From Actinosynnema sp. ALI-1.44 (GTDB lineage: Bacteria > Actinomycetota > Actinomycetes > Mycobacteriales > Pseudonocardiaceae), in the NCBI RefSeq assembly GCF_001984155.1, contig NZ_MTQO01000030.1, forward strand, positions 62,001-126,000: a stretch of 64,000 nucleotides of DNA, read 5' to 3'. This document shows, piece by piece, positions 1 to 8,464 of the stretch. The translations under genes were made by a program, and so were the position numbers. A model generated the notes under the pieces. That model searched no databases and had not been told where the DNA came from. It saw only the letters and a list, made by a program, of their open reading frames with translations. The first letter of the stretch is position 1, and each line of letters begins with the position of its first letter.

Positions 1-73
1 CGTCCACTACGTCGGCTGAGCCAGTCGAACCTCTTCGCGGGGTGGTATGCCGAGCCGCTCTTACCGCATCACC

Positions 74-184
74 ATGGGGTGTATGAGCGACGAGTGCGGC
101 GCCGCACTGGCCGCGGTCGGGCCACGACTGTGTGAGGTGCGCCACCGCCGGGCCTCGATCACGGCAAAACCGACAGCAGCATAG
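74..184 (+). pseudogene. possible decayed N-terminus of an XRE-family regulator
   Basis: A short reading frame of 36 codons encodes AAVGPRLCEVRHRR, which resembles the first helix of actinobacterial XRE/cupin regulators (commonly AVGPRLRALRRQRG). The frame then loses similarity and stops before any helix-turn-helix is completed. A strong hairpin follows within 15 bases. This is a weak call made from a single motif; the frame could be chance. No other recognisable protein remains in bases 1-579. Confidence 0.22.
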
Positions 185-198
185 AACGTGTTGCGAGA

Positions 199-234
199 AA
201 GGGCGACGAGTGGCTCAATCCGCTCGTCGCCCTT
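199..234. terminator. 12-bp perfect hairpin, terminator-like
   Basis: A perfect 12-bp inverted repeat (AAGGGCGACGAG and its complement) flanks a 12-base loop. There is no clear U-tract, which is usual for actinomycete terminators. Bases 235-577 to its right hold no gene I can support. Confidence 0.5.
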
Positions 235-579
235 CCTGTTGTCACCGTCGACGGACCACGCGGACGTATCAGAGGGACGACGGCTACCTCTGAGAGGTGA
301 ACGCAACTCACCCACTGGGGAGGCCCGTCAGTGAATTGTGACGACACCCGCGATGTGCCGGTGGTACGTCGCCGTGGTGCCCGGAGTTAGTGGTGCCGCG
401 GTGACACACGAGCCTGCTCGAGCAGATTGGCTAGAGCTTGGTGTCGGATCCTGGGTGCACCGTTCGTGGAGGAGGTGAGCGGCCGCCACGAGGGCACCGC
501 CAGGATCACAGGGGAGGAGATGTCGCACCCGCATCCCGTAGCCCGCCGCATGTACGACCTGATTGATCCCATCGGCCTA

Positions 580-1455
580 AGGGATCAGTTCAGAATGAGT
601 TTTCGTAGGCAGATGATGGAGCAGGCAAGGCTGAGGATGGCTTCGTGGACATCGGTTCGGCGTTCGGTGCGGATGCGTAAGCGCCGGAAGCTTCTGAGCC
701 AGGCGAATGTCCGCGCTACCGGCCAGCGGATCTTGCCCAGTCCGGAGCCGTGCTCGGCGCCTCGACGAGCGATGACCGGGATGACGCCGCGGTCACGCGC
801 CAAGCGGCGGTACTTGTCGTGGTCGTAGCCGATCGGCGTAGAGCCGCACTGGTCGTCGTCGTGGTTTGCCGACCACGCCTCGAATGGGCGGGATGGCCTC
901 GATCAGTGGGATCAACTGTGTGACGTCGTTGCGGTGCCCGCCGGTGAGTGTGATCGCGAGCGGAGTGCCGTGTGTGTCGGTGATCAGGTGGTGCTTGGAG
1001 CCAGGCTTGCGTCGGTCGACCGGGCTCGGCCCGGGGTGGTCCCCCTGTGAGCGCGCGCAAGTGCGTGGAGTCCACCAGCGCGGCCGAGAGGTCCAGCAGG
1101 CCCGCCGCGCGAAGCTCGGCGAGCAGCAACTCGTGCAGTTGCTGCCAGACCCCGGCCTCGTGCCACTCGGTCAACCGCCGCCAACAGGTAGCACCCGAGG
1201 CATCGAACAAGGCGGTGGGCAGCCGGTTCCAGCCGATACCGGTACGCACTACATACAGAATGCCCTCCAGTGCGGCCCGGTCGTCGGCCCGCTTGCGGCC
1301 GGGATGGCGAAACCGCCGCGCACGCGTCGGAATCAACGGCTGCAGGCGCGTCCACAGCTCGTTGGTCAGGACCTCTTCCTCACCCATCCGTCGATCGTGG
1401 AACACCGTGCCGCGTCAGCCAAGCCGGCACGCCATCTCATTCTGAACTGATCCCT
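580..1455 (-). mobile_element. IS5-family (IS427-like) insertion sequence, 876 bp
   Basis: Perfect 20-bp terminal inverted repeats beginning AGGGATCAGTTCAG lie at both ends and are flanked by TA on each side, at 578-579 and 1456-1457. Counting the TA, the symmetry is 22 bp. Size, TA duplication and transposase sequence all match the IS427 group of IS5. The element carries one transposase gene, read leftwards, which is broken. Intact ends mean it could still be mobilised in trans. It lies in otherwise decayed DNA. Confidence 0.88.
585..1405 (-). pseudogene. IS5/IS427-type DDE transposase, frameshifted
   Basis: The N-terminal part (TNELWTRLQPLIP, then GILYVVRTGIGWNRLP and the first catalytic Asp in ALVDSTHLRAL) is in one frame. 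The central part (GSKHHLITDTHGTPLAI, LTGGHRNDVTQLIPLI) is in a second, entered near 1030. The C-terminal part (GYDHDKYRRLARDRGVIP, then WPVARTFAWLRSFRRL with the final catalytic region) is in a third, entered near 826. The first shift lies in a run of G and C and might be the programmed frameshift known in this group. The second is an apparent 2-base loss within the YADRGYD motif around the second catalytic Asp and should inactivate the enzyme. Confidence 0.8.
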
Positions 1456-1457
1456 TA

Positions 1458-1778
1458 CTCCGGGTAGTTGAGCAAATCCGCGATGCGACAGGGTTGGTCA
1501 CCTGACCCGTCGTCCGGGTCGTGCCCCGACGGCGGGCGGCGCGGGACGACACTGAGGGAGGGGAACACATGACAGTTCAGGACGTGTATCTACACTCCCC
1601 TGCATGAGCCATACCAGTTCCGCAGCACCCGATGCCGATCAACGCGACGATCGTGCACGCCCGGACCTTATTCCCGGGCGTATGAGAACCTGCGTCTGCT
1701 GTCGGCGATGACTGACCATTGAGGACGCGGCCGATGGGGATCGCTGGGGAACGTTCGATCACCGAGAAAGAGTGACGA
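1458..1778. other. intergenic, no gene seen
   Basis: No supported coding region lies between the insertion sequence and the arginase-like gene. The last part presumably carries the promoter and the purine-rich ribosome site (AGAAAGAG, about 8 bases before the GTG). Confidence 0.5.
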
Positions 1779-2669
1779 GTGCGACGGTTGACGGTGCTCG
1801 GGGTACCCAACAGCGCGGGTGCCTATTGCGTCGGAGTGGAGAAGGCGCCGGCGGCACTCCGCGATGCTGGTCTTATTTCCGCGCTTGGCGCCACCGGAAA
1901 CGACGTGGTGGATGCGGGAGACCTGACCGTGCGGCGGTGGATCCCCGATCGGGAGCGTCCCCTATCGCAGAATCTCGACGAGGAGATCGCAGCGGTCGAG
2001 GAACTGGCGACCACGGCCAGTGGCCTGATCCGGCCGAACGAACGTCTTCTGGTTGTGGGCGGGAGCTGCACGGTCGCCGTCGGGTTGTGCGCGGCAGTCG
2101 CTCGTGTGGGCCTGCGGCCCCGCATCGTTTATGTCGACCGCCATCTCGACCTCAACACCCCGTTGTCCACTGTGGAGGGTTCGCTGAGTTGGATGGGCAT
2201 GGCTCATGCCCTCGATCTCCCAGGGGTGAACCCACTCGTGCCCGAATCCCTCCGCCCGTTGCTGACGGCGGAGAGTCTCTCCTACGCCGGTGTCGATCTC
2301 GACGCCACGACAGCCGGTGAACGATCGGCCGCGGTTGAACTTGGCCTGCCGGTCGTCACCCAGGCCGAACTGGTCGCCGACCCACCCGCCGCGGCGCACG
2401 CGGCACGGGACGCGCTGGGGGAAGGGCCGTTCGTGGTGCACGTCGACGTCGACGTGCTCGACTTCCTCGACGCGCCGATCGCGGAGAACGTCAACGGCCG
2501 CAACAGCGGACCCACGATCGTTCAGCTCGGTCAGGCACTCGCCGTGTTGTGGGCCGACCCGGACTGCCTGGGCCTGTCTCTCGGGCAACTCGACCCCGCC
2601 CACGCCGCGTCGGACCCGACCGCCCTCCCACGGCTCGTCTCCGCTCTCGCCGACGCCCTCGCGAACTGA
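1779..2669 (+). CDS. arginase/agmatinase-family protein with altered metal site
   Basis: A protein of 296 aa of the ureohydrolase fold. Arginases and agmatinases hydrolyse guanidino groups using two Mn ions held by the motifs GGDHS, DAHxD and DVDxxDP. Here the second motif is present as DRHLD (D120, H122, D124) and the third as HVDVDVLD (D223, D225). The first motif reads GGSCT (residues 94-98), so the first metal-ligand His is absent and the Asp is Ser. Related actinobacterial proteins carry GGDCT, so this belongs to a divergent branch whose substrate is unknown. The start is GTG, preceded by AGAAAG. The gene stands alone. It could be a hydrolase of another amidine or a non-catalytic relative; true arginase activity is unlikely. 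Confidence 0.8.
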   Translation: MRRLTVLGVPNSAGAYCVGVEKAPAALRDAGLISALGATGNDVVDAGDLTVRRWIPDRERPLSQNLDEEIAAVEELATTASGLIRPNERLLVVGGSCTVAVGLCAAVARVGLRPRIVYVDRHLDLNTPLSTVEGSLSWMGMAHALDLPGVNPLVPESLRPLLTAESLSYAGVDLDATTAGERSAAVELGLPVVTQAELVADPPAAAHAARDALGEGPFVVHVDVDVLDFLDAPIAENVNGRNSGPTIVQLGQALAVLWADPDCLGLSLGQLDPAHAASDPTALPRLVSALADALAN

Positions 2670-4082
2670 ACAGAGACGATCCCGCGGCCCAGGGCTGCGT
2701 TCGGTGCCGGAACGGTCCAGCCAGGTCACCTGCTGGAATTGCGGACGGGACTGACAAGTCCGGACTCGTAACTGAGGAGGACCAGTTGGGGGGCGGTCAT
2801 GGGCGGACAGCCAGATCAACAGCCGACTCACATGGGCGCGCGCGGTGGTGGAACTGTTCCGCCCGACTACAACTGCGCTGCGGCTTGAATCACCAACATG
2901 TCCCGCACACGTATTTTTTTCACTCATTGGATGGCCAAGGCAGAGGAGCAGGAAACAGCCGCAGCCACGATCACCCAGGTGTTGACCGACTGCAAACGCA
3001 TACTTGGCCTTGGCAACCCCGGAACGCTGCTGGCACACAACGGTCAGATCAGGGCGTTGAGCCTGCCGCCCCTCGACATGCCGCTTGCGCGAGCAGAACT
3101 GTCGGAGTTCCTACGGACTCTCCACGCAGAGAGTCAAGCACGGGGTGTGGTGCCACGATGCAGGCGGTGGAGTAGAGCGCCGCCGCAGGTGGTTTCGCAG
3201 GAAGTCGGCGAGGTTGGCGAAGTCGCTGCCGGGTTGCGATGGGCGGTCGGTATGTGCAGGAGGCACTCCGCGAACGCTACTTCGGAGCGGGTCCGCGGTG
3301 GCGGAGCGGGGCACCGACCGCGGCGGCGTGCAGTTTCTTTCGCTTCGGTGTCGATGGCTGGGATGCCGGTCTCGGCGGGCGGTGCCAAATGGGGCTCGTC
3401 CCAGGTGTTCTCTTGGGCCGTCGGGTTGAGTCCCTCGAGTGGATCGGCGTCGGCCACTGCTGCGTGGAGAACGGTCAGCACCGCGGTACCCACGTGCGAC
3501 TTCATTGCGCTCGACCCCGAGGACCTGGACGACTTGCTCGACGGCGCCCGGCGAGATGAGCGACAAACTGGGCGAGTTCAGCTTGCGGACCGTGTGGGTC
3601 GCCTACCCAGCCGACCCGACCCGCCTACTGCCGGTACGGACGTAAGTGGTGCGTGGTGACCGCCGCGACGTCCACTCGTAGCAGTTGATCACGAGCGAGC
3701 TGCGCTGCGGTGCTAGCCGAGCCATCGTCGGGCGCAACGGGCGGCATGAACTCGGCTGGTAGCGTCACCCCGACCACGGGACAGCACGGCAGTGCCGGCG
3801 AGGACACGGACACGGACGCGGCGCTCGCCTATGGCAGTGTTATGGATTGGCGTCCGTTGCCCTGCGCCTCTGGCAACAGGACCATGTCGGCCAGGCCTAG
3901 TTAGATCGTGCGCCGGTTGCGGACGAACGACGAAGAGCCCTCCAATATGGACAGTAGCTTCCCCGGTCGATCCGCCCGTGGGTGAGAATCTCGCGCCGTC
4001 CGGTCGTCGCTAGCCAAGTCTCGCCACACGGCCAACTGGTTGGTTCTCTTCTCAGGACAGTTCGGTGTCATCGATATCGTCC
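2670..4082. other. 1.4-kb decayed stretch without a convincing gene
   Basis: Several short frames show patches of coding-like codon use but none is a complete recognisable gene. The best starts at 2898 (plus strand). Its first 80 or so codons, including the stretch ILGLGNPGTLLAHNG, look protein-like and then run into low-quality sequence. A second patch near 3500-3645 reads sensibly only if two frames are joined. I recognise no family. Decay after insertion or deletion is the simplest reading. Confidence 0.45.
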
Positions 4083-5198
4083 TCACTTCTGGGGAACGTC
4101 GGTGGGCTTGGTGTTTTCGTCTTCGCCGCCGCGCAGGGAGCGGATGCCCGCGTTCAGTACGGCCAGCAAGGGGACCGCCAACAGTGCCCCGGCGATGCCG
4201 GCCGCGACCAGTCCGATCGCGATGGCGAGCACCACGGCGAGGGGGTGGAGGTTGACGGCTCGGCCGAGCAGCAGGGGTTGCAGTACATGAGCCTCCAGTT
4301 GCTGGACGCCGATGACGATGCCAAGCAGGACCAGCGCCGGTACAGGACCGTTGGCGACGAGGGCGATCAGTACGGCGATCCCGCCGGCGACGACGCCGCC
4401 GATGATCGGGATGAACGCGCCGAGGAAGACCAATGCGGCCAGGGGGATCGCAAGTGGGACGCCGAGGATGACCATCCCGACCCCGGCACCGACGGCGTCC
4501 ACTGTGGCCACCGCGATGGTCGCGCGCACGTAGCTGACCAGAGCGGACAGGCCACGGCGACCGGCCACATCCGTTCGGGCGCGGATCCGGTCCGGTGCGG
4601 CGCGCAGCAGGAACGCCCAGATACGGTGGCCGTCGTAGAGCAGGAAGATCAGCACGAACAGGATCAACAGCATCTGGGCCAGGATCTCGCCGATGGTCGC
4701 CGCGGTGGTCAGGGCACCGGACGTGACGCCGGTTTGCGTGTTGGTCAGCGTGGTCACGAGGGTGTCGAAGAAGGACCGCACTTGCTCGTCACTCAGGTGC
4801 AGCGGACCGGTGGTGAGCCAGTTGCCGATGGCATCGATGGTGTGGGAGAGCTGGATTTGCAGCGCTGGCAGGCCATTGATGAAGGTGATGATCACGAACG
4901 TGAGCAGTCCGCCGAGCACCGCCAGCCCGCCGACGAGGACCAGGGCAGCTGCCAGCCAGCGGGGTACCTTGCGCTTGACGAGATATCCGACAGCGGGCGC
5001 CAGCAACGCGGCCAGCAACAAAGCGATCGCGACCGGGACAACGACCGCCGCGAGGTAGCCGACGACGATACCGATCACGGCCAGGGTCGCGGCGACCACC
5101 AACAGCCGCCAGCCCAGCGCGGCGCTCACCTGGAGGGATCTCGGCACGATCGGACGTTCGGAAGGGTCGTGCAGCGGGGTGGCGTCTGAAGTTTCCAC
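4083..5198 (-). CDS. AI-2E family (PerM/UPF0118) transporter
   Basis: A 371-aa integral membrane protein of the AI-2E exporter/PerM family. About eight hydrophobic segments are visible: two near the N-terminus, one before the central soluble loop (LPALQIQLSHTID onward), and a C-terminal block with the family-typical IPIIGG and GVQQLEAHVLQPLL. The GTG start encodes VETSDATP and is preceded by GAGAGG at 5 to 9 bases; a longer reading would run into the neighbour. Members export quorum signals or act as ion/proton antiporters; substrate here cannot be inferred. It lies 83 bases downstream of an EamA transporter read in the same direction and may be co-transcribed. Confidence 0.85.
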   Translation of the reverse strand: METSDATPLHDPSERPIVPRSLQVSAALGWRLLVVAATLAVIGIVVGYLAAVVVPVAIALLLAALLAPAVGYLVKRKVPRWLAAALVLVGGLAVLGGLLTFVIITFINGLPALQIQLSHTIDAIGNWLTTGPLHLSDEQVRSFFDTLVTTLTNTQTGVTSGALTTAATIGEILAQMLLILFVLIFLLYDGHRIWAFLLRAAPDRIRARTDVAGRRGLSALVSYVRATIAVATVDAVGAGVGMVILGVPLAIPLAALVFLGAFIPIIGGVVAGGIAVLIALVANGPVPALVLLGIVIGVQQLEAHVLQPLLLGRAVNLHPLAVVLAIAIGLVAAGIAGALLAVPLLAVLNAGIRSLRGGEDENTKPTDVPQK

Positions 5199-5281
5199 TG
5201 TGGTACCTCTCGACCGGAATGTGACGGGAACGCACACATGCCGCCAGAGTCTGGAGCGGCTCAACAGGATGCACACCGATC

Positions 5282-6115
5282 CTAGACTTGCCGGCGGGCA
5301 GCAGCCGCCGCGTAGTGCGCCACTCCGACCGCTCCGCCGATGGCCAGGACGAATCCGGCGACTGCGGGCGCGGTGAAACCGTCGCGGACCCGGTCGTCGA
5401 GGTAGATAAGCCCGATGAGCGAGGACAGTGTCGTGTTGGTGGTGAACATGACCGCGGTGACGGCGGTCGGGCCGCCTTTCTGCAATGCCATCGCGAACAC
5501 CACCGCCGCGGTGAGCCCGTTGAGCATGATGGCCCAGACCGACGGCGCCAGGACCAGATCCCACACCGAGTGCGGAACAGGCAGCGTTCGCGCCGCGATG
5601 CCGACGACGCTGAGGCTCAGGCCGGCGCCGAACGCCAGCACTGGAGCGGCCCAGACGCGATCGTGGCGCTTGACGTAGAAGGCGATCACTACCACCGGCA
5701 CCGCCACACCGAGCAGCAACCACTGCCATCCGGGCGGCAGGACCCGAGCAGAGCTCGGGTCGGCGGACACACCCAACAGGACCAACCCGGTCGCACCGAT
5801 ACCCAACGCGACCCATCCCGAACCGGCCAGGCGAGTGCCCATGAAGGCAGCGATCGTGGCCGTCACCCCGATGCTGAACGCGAGCAGCGACTGGACCAGG
5901 AACAACGGCAGACGCCGCAGGGCCGCGGCAGCGAAGAGGAACCCCACCAGGTCCGTTCCCAGACCGAGGAAGTAGATGGGCTGACGTCGAAGCGCGACCA
6001 GACCCAGGGACGTACCGCCGAATACTCCGGCACGGCGGACACCGAGGGATTGCAGGATCGAGCCGCTGCCTGACGCCAGCGCCGCGAGCACAGCGAAGAT
6101 GTATCCGAGGGCCAT
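5282..6115 (-). CDS. EamA/DMT-family membrane transporter
   Basis: A 277-aa protein with nine to ten hydrophobic helices arranged as two repeats, as in drug/metabolite transporters of the EamA type. It begins directly with a membrane helix (MALGYIFAVLAALASG). The second half contains NGLTAAVVFAMALQKGGPTAV, a typical DMT repeat motif. Such proteins move small organic metabolites across the inner membrane; the substrate is unknown. The C-terminus ends in RRQV on the cytoplasmic side. The next gene downstream is the AI-2E family transporter on the same strand. Confidence 0.82.
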   Translation of the reverse strand: MALGYIFAVLAALASGSGSILQSLGVRRAGVFGGTSLGLVALRRQPIYFLGLGTDLVGFLFAAAALRRLPLFLVQSLLAFSIGVTATIAAFMGTRLAGSGWVALGIGATGLVLLGVSADPSSARVLPPGWQWLLLGVAVPVVVIAFYVKRHDRVWAAPVLAFGAGLSLSVVGIAARTLPVPHSVWDLVLAPSVWAIMLNGLTAAVVFAMALQKGGPTAVTAVMFTTNTTLSSLIGLIYLDDRVRDGFTAPAVAGFVLAIGGAVGVAHYAAAAARRQV

Positions 6116-6179
6116 CCGTCAAGTGTGGCAGCCAGGCGCCCCACACCGGGTCGTTGGTTCCCGGTCTGGCCACCGCCGG

Positions 6180-6446
6180 TCACCGCCCCGGACGAACGGT
6201 GTCGGCCTCAGCACGGCTTGCCCCAGCTCCGGGTGTGGCCAGAGAGACCGAGCACAACCCGTGCGGGTGGGCGTGCACTTGTTCTTCGCTGCCTTCGCGC
6301 AGGAGACGAAACAGCGTGGCTGTGTCGGGCCCGGCCGGGTCCGGCACCGTGCGTAGGCTCAGGCCGTAGGCGCGTTCGTCGGTATCGATGCGTTCGCCTC
6401 CGGTAGAGAGCGGGAAGTGGCGAACAACGGTCCGGGTTGCAGTCAC
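6180..6446 (-). pseudogene. truncated gene coupled to a lost polyketide synthase
   Basis: An 88-codon frame starts with GTG overlapping the TGA of the polyketide carrier-protein remnant (CAGTGACTG), the classic four-base overlap of coupled genes in a biosynthetic operon. Its first 70 or so residues (RHFPLSTGGERIDTDE, ATLFRLLREG) look like genuine protein, then the sequence becomes low quality. I do not recognise the family. I infer that it was the next gene of a polyketide cluster and has lost its 3' end. Confidence 0.4.
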
Positions 6447-6910
6447 TGGGCGTCCTCGCCCTTGAAGTAGGTGACCAGTGACCTGGCCAGGTCGTCGATG
6501 CCGCTGCTGGCGACGATGCGCATGAGCGGAACTTCCCTGCCAAACGGCGACGCATCTTGGCGATCAGCTCCGCGCCCATGAGTGAGTCGACACCGAGTTG
6601 ATCCAGTGGTCGATTGCGGTCGATGCGGTCGGGAGCGACGCCGAGTACCTCGGCCAGCGTGGTCACGATGGTGTCAGCGGTCACCGCGATCGCGTCCTCC
6701 ACCGACGCTTCACGCAGCCGGTCGATGAGGTCGTCGTATTCGTCGTCCACAGTGTGCTCGCCGCCGATCAACTCACCCAGCCGCGGTGTGGTCAGGTGCG
6801 GGTAGAGCCTGCGCATGAATTCCCCGTCGTGACCGGTTGCCATCGGCGGCTCGCCGATCGTGCGCTGGACCGGCGAGTACAAGGTCGTGCCATCGGCCGA
6901 CGCACAGTGG
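6443..6910 (-). pseudogene. C-terminal remnant of a type I polyketide synthase (ACP domain)
   Basis: The sequence encodes an acyl carrier protein domain with the phosphopantetheine site LGVDSLMGAEL, preceded by a linker with ELIGG and a run typical of the end of a type I polyketide synthase. Near 6540 the frame breaks. The continuation LMRIVASSGIDDLARSLV is in another frame and ends in a normal C-terminal tail. No ketosynthase, acyltransferase or other domain is found upstream; similarity fades near 6910. It is therefore the stump of a megasynthase gene that has been deleted and frameshifted. It is unrelated in position to the synthase at the right end of the window. Confidence 0.75.
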
Positions 6911-7544
6911 TTGGGCCGGATTGCTGACCGGTTGGAAGGATGTAGCGGGTTGCTGCGGCGGCTTCCGGGGGCACGCAAAACATGGGCAACCCCGACAGCC
7001 GGGCGACTGGTACTCGAAGACACCTACCAGGTGTGAGTAGCGACGCCTGGCTGTTGATGTTCCTGCCTGGAACCCCATCGGCCACCTCACGGCGTCGGAC
7101 CACTTCTCTTGATCGGTTGGCTGAGGTTGGAACAGGCTTCTTACAGGCGATCGGTGCTTCCCGCCTTCCAGAAACTGCCGCCGTTGCCGAGGGGTGGTCG
7201 CCACCGAGCAGCAAAAGTCGAAGTCGAGGAGTTGGTTCACGCTTCGACTCAATTCGAGCGTGGGCGCATGGACCTGAGTCCGTCAGAGCTTGATCGGCGG
7301 GCGTCTCGCCGCCGTTCGCTGGAGGTGCTTCTAGTACAGGCAAGGCAGGAGGACACAGCTCATGGGGCAGCCCACCAGAAGCCGAGATCTGCTGACACTC
7401 TGCGGGTCCGGCTAGGGATTGGCGCCACGCCAGCTCGACGACTCGTCAAGATCGTTCGAGCAGAGTTCAAAACGAATGATGCTGCCGATGAAGGAGAACG
7501 AGCAGCACCCGCGGGGGGCCAGAACGCCGACGCGGCCTTAGGCT
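6911..7544. other. intergenic, no gene seen
   Basis: About 630 bases without a supported gene on either strand, lying between the polyketide-synthase stump and a transposase relic. Frames present here show no consistent codon bias and no recognisable motif. Confidence 0.45.
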
Positions 7545-7732
7545 AAGTGGCATTGGGTTCCGGTCCGTCGCCGACCATGCGGATGACGAGCTTCGTGACT
7601 GCTGCGGCGGTCGGTGGCCCGGCCAGGGCATCGACGGTCGCTGTGGTTCCATTTCCTGCTGATCAGTCGACGGTGCCAGGCCAGAATGGCCACTGGGGTG
7701 ACGGCGAACATCGCCAACCAGTGCCGACGTAG
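7545..7732 (-). pseudogene. relic of an integrase-core (IS3/IS481-like) transposase
   Basis: One frame gives FAVTPVAILAWHRRLISRKW, which matches the VTPATLLAWHRRLVARRW segment that precedes the integrase core in many actinobacterial transposases. A second frame then gives AAAVTKLVIRM, matching the LVIRMATENPTWGYRR segment that follows it, before the similarity stops. Two short collinear matches in different frames indicate a decayed copy. The DDE core and terminal repeats are absent. Confidence 0.5.
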
Positions 7733-7866
7733 GATGACTTAGTCATGAGTCATTTGTTGTCAAAAACTGGACAGATTCTGGTCAACTCGGCGAGCTAATT
7801 TGCGCTCAGGTGGAACTGTTACGCCTCGGAGTCGTCGGGGCGCGGCATTGCGCTTCTGTTGAAGTA

Positions 7867-7906
7867 GCGGGAGGCCCGTTGTTACGGCAACCAACGGGCC
7901 TCCCGC
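7867..7906. terminator. 15-bp perfect hairpin
   Basis: A perfect 15-bp stem (GCGGGAGGCCCGTTG and its complement) closes a 10-base loop. It is stable enough to act as a terminator. No intact gene lies close by on its left, so it may have ended a gene now lost. The bases from 7733 to 8066 otherwise hold only an AT-richer patch near 7740-7790 that could be a promoter. Confidence 0.6.
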
Positions 7907-8066
7907 CATGCAGGAGGGGGCGGTCGAACCGGGCTGATCTGGCATCGCCCACACTTCGACACCTGCGAAGTGTCATCACGTCTCACACGATCGAATGAAT
8001 CGGAGTGCGGACGGCGTGTCGCTTCCAGATCAGGTGCATTCCACTGCCATTGGCAGCGAGTTTGAC

Positions 8067-8246
8067 CTACCTCCCCTGGTGGCGTCGCACCGGCATGCGC
8101 CGGCGGATCACAATGGTCTTCGCCTGCCTGTCGGGGGTGGCCGGAGCGACTTCAGGCCTGCGGGATCCCCTCTTCGGCACCCCGCGCGGGGGCCACGACC
8201 GCTTGAGGCGTTTGCCGTTGGAGCAGGTCGCCCTGGTGTTCGTCAT
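8067..8246 (-). CDS. small basic protein, 59 aa, unknown function
   Basis: An ATG is preceded by a near-ideal ribosome site (AGGAGA, 6 bases before the start) and opens a 59-codon frame with strong G/C preference at third positions, as expected for a real gene here. The product is very basic (MTNTRATCSNGKRLKRSW, ending RRMPVRRHQGR), with no membrane segment or signal peptide. It is divergent from the large regulator gene at 8465, with about 220 bases between them. I do not recognise a family. A nucleic-acid-binding role is possible from charge alone. Confidence 0.5.
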   Translation of the reverse strand: MTNTRATCSNGKRLKRSWPPRGVPKRGSRRPEVAPATPDRQAKTIVIRRRMPVRRHQGR

Positions 8247-8464
8247 GGGTTTTCTCCTAGGATTTCTGGAAATTTCGCCGGCCGGTACGGGATTGGACCG
8301 GATCTTCCGATCGGCTTGGAGCGGAGCTTGGCACACCTGTCGCCATCCGCGCCGGCGGAAAGTATGGGTGAAGTATGGGTCGAGGCTTTGGTCATCGGCG
8401 GCAGAATCTGGTCGTGCCAGTCGCCAACCTGTTGGAACAGCAGTTCTCACCCGTAGGAGAGGTA

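Noticed and set aside
4065-5189. A 374-codon plus-strand frame rich in Asp, Gln and Gly
   Set aside because: Antisense to the AI-2E family transporter; composition is the mirror of a membrane protein's codons, not a real acidic protein.
5199-6173. Reading the AI-2E family transporter as a 696-aa fusion with upstream sequence
   Set aside because: The extra part is a shadow of the EamA gene. The GTG at 5198 has a ribosome site and gives the normal family length.
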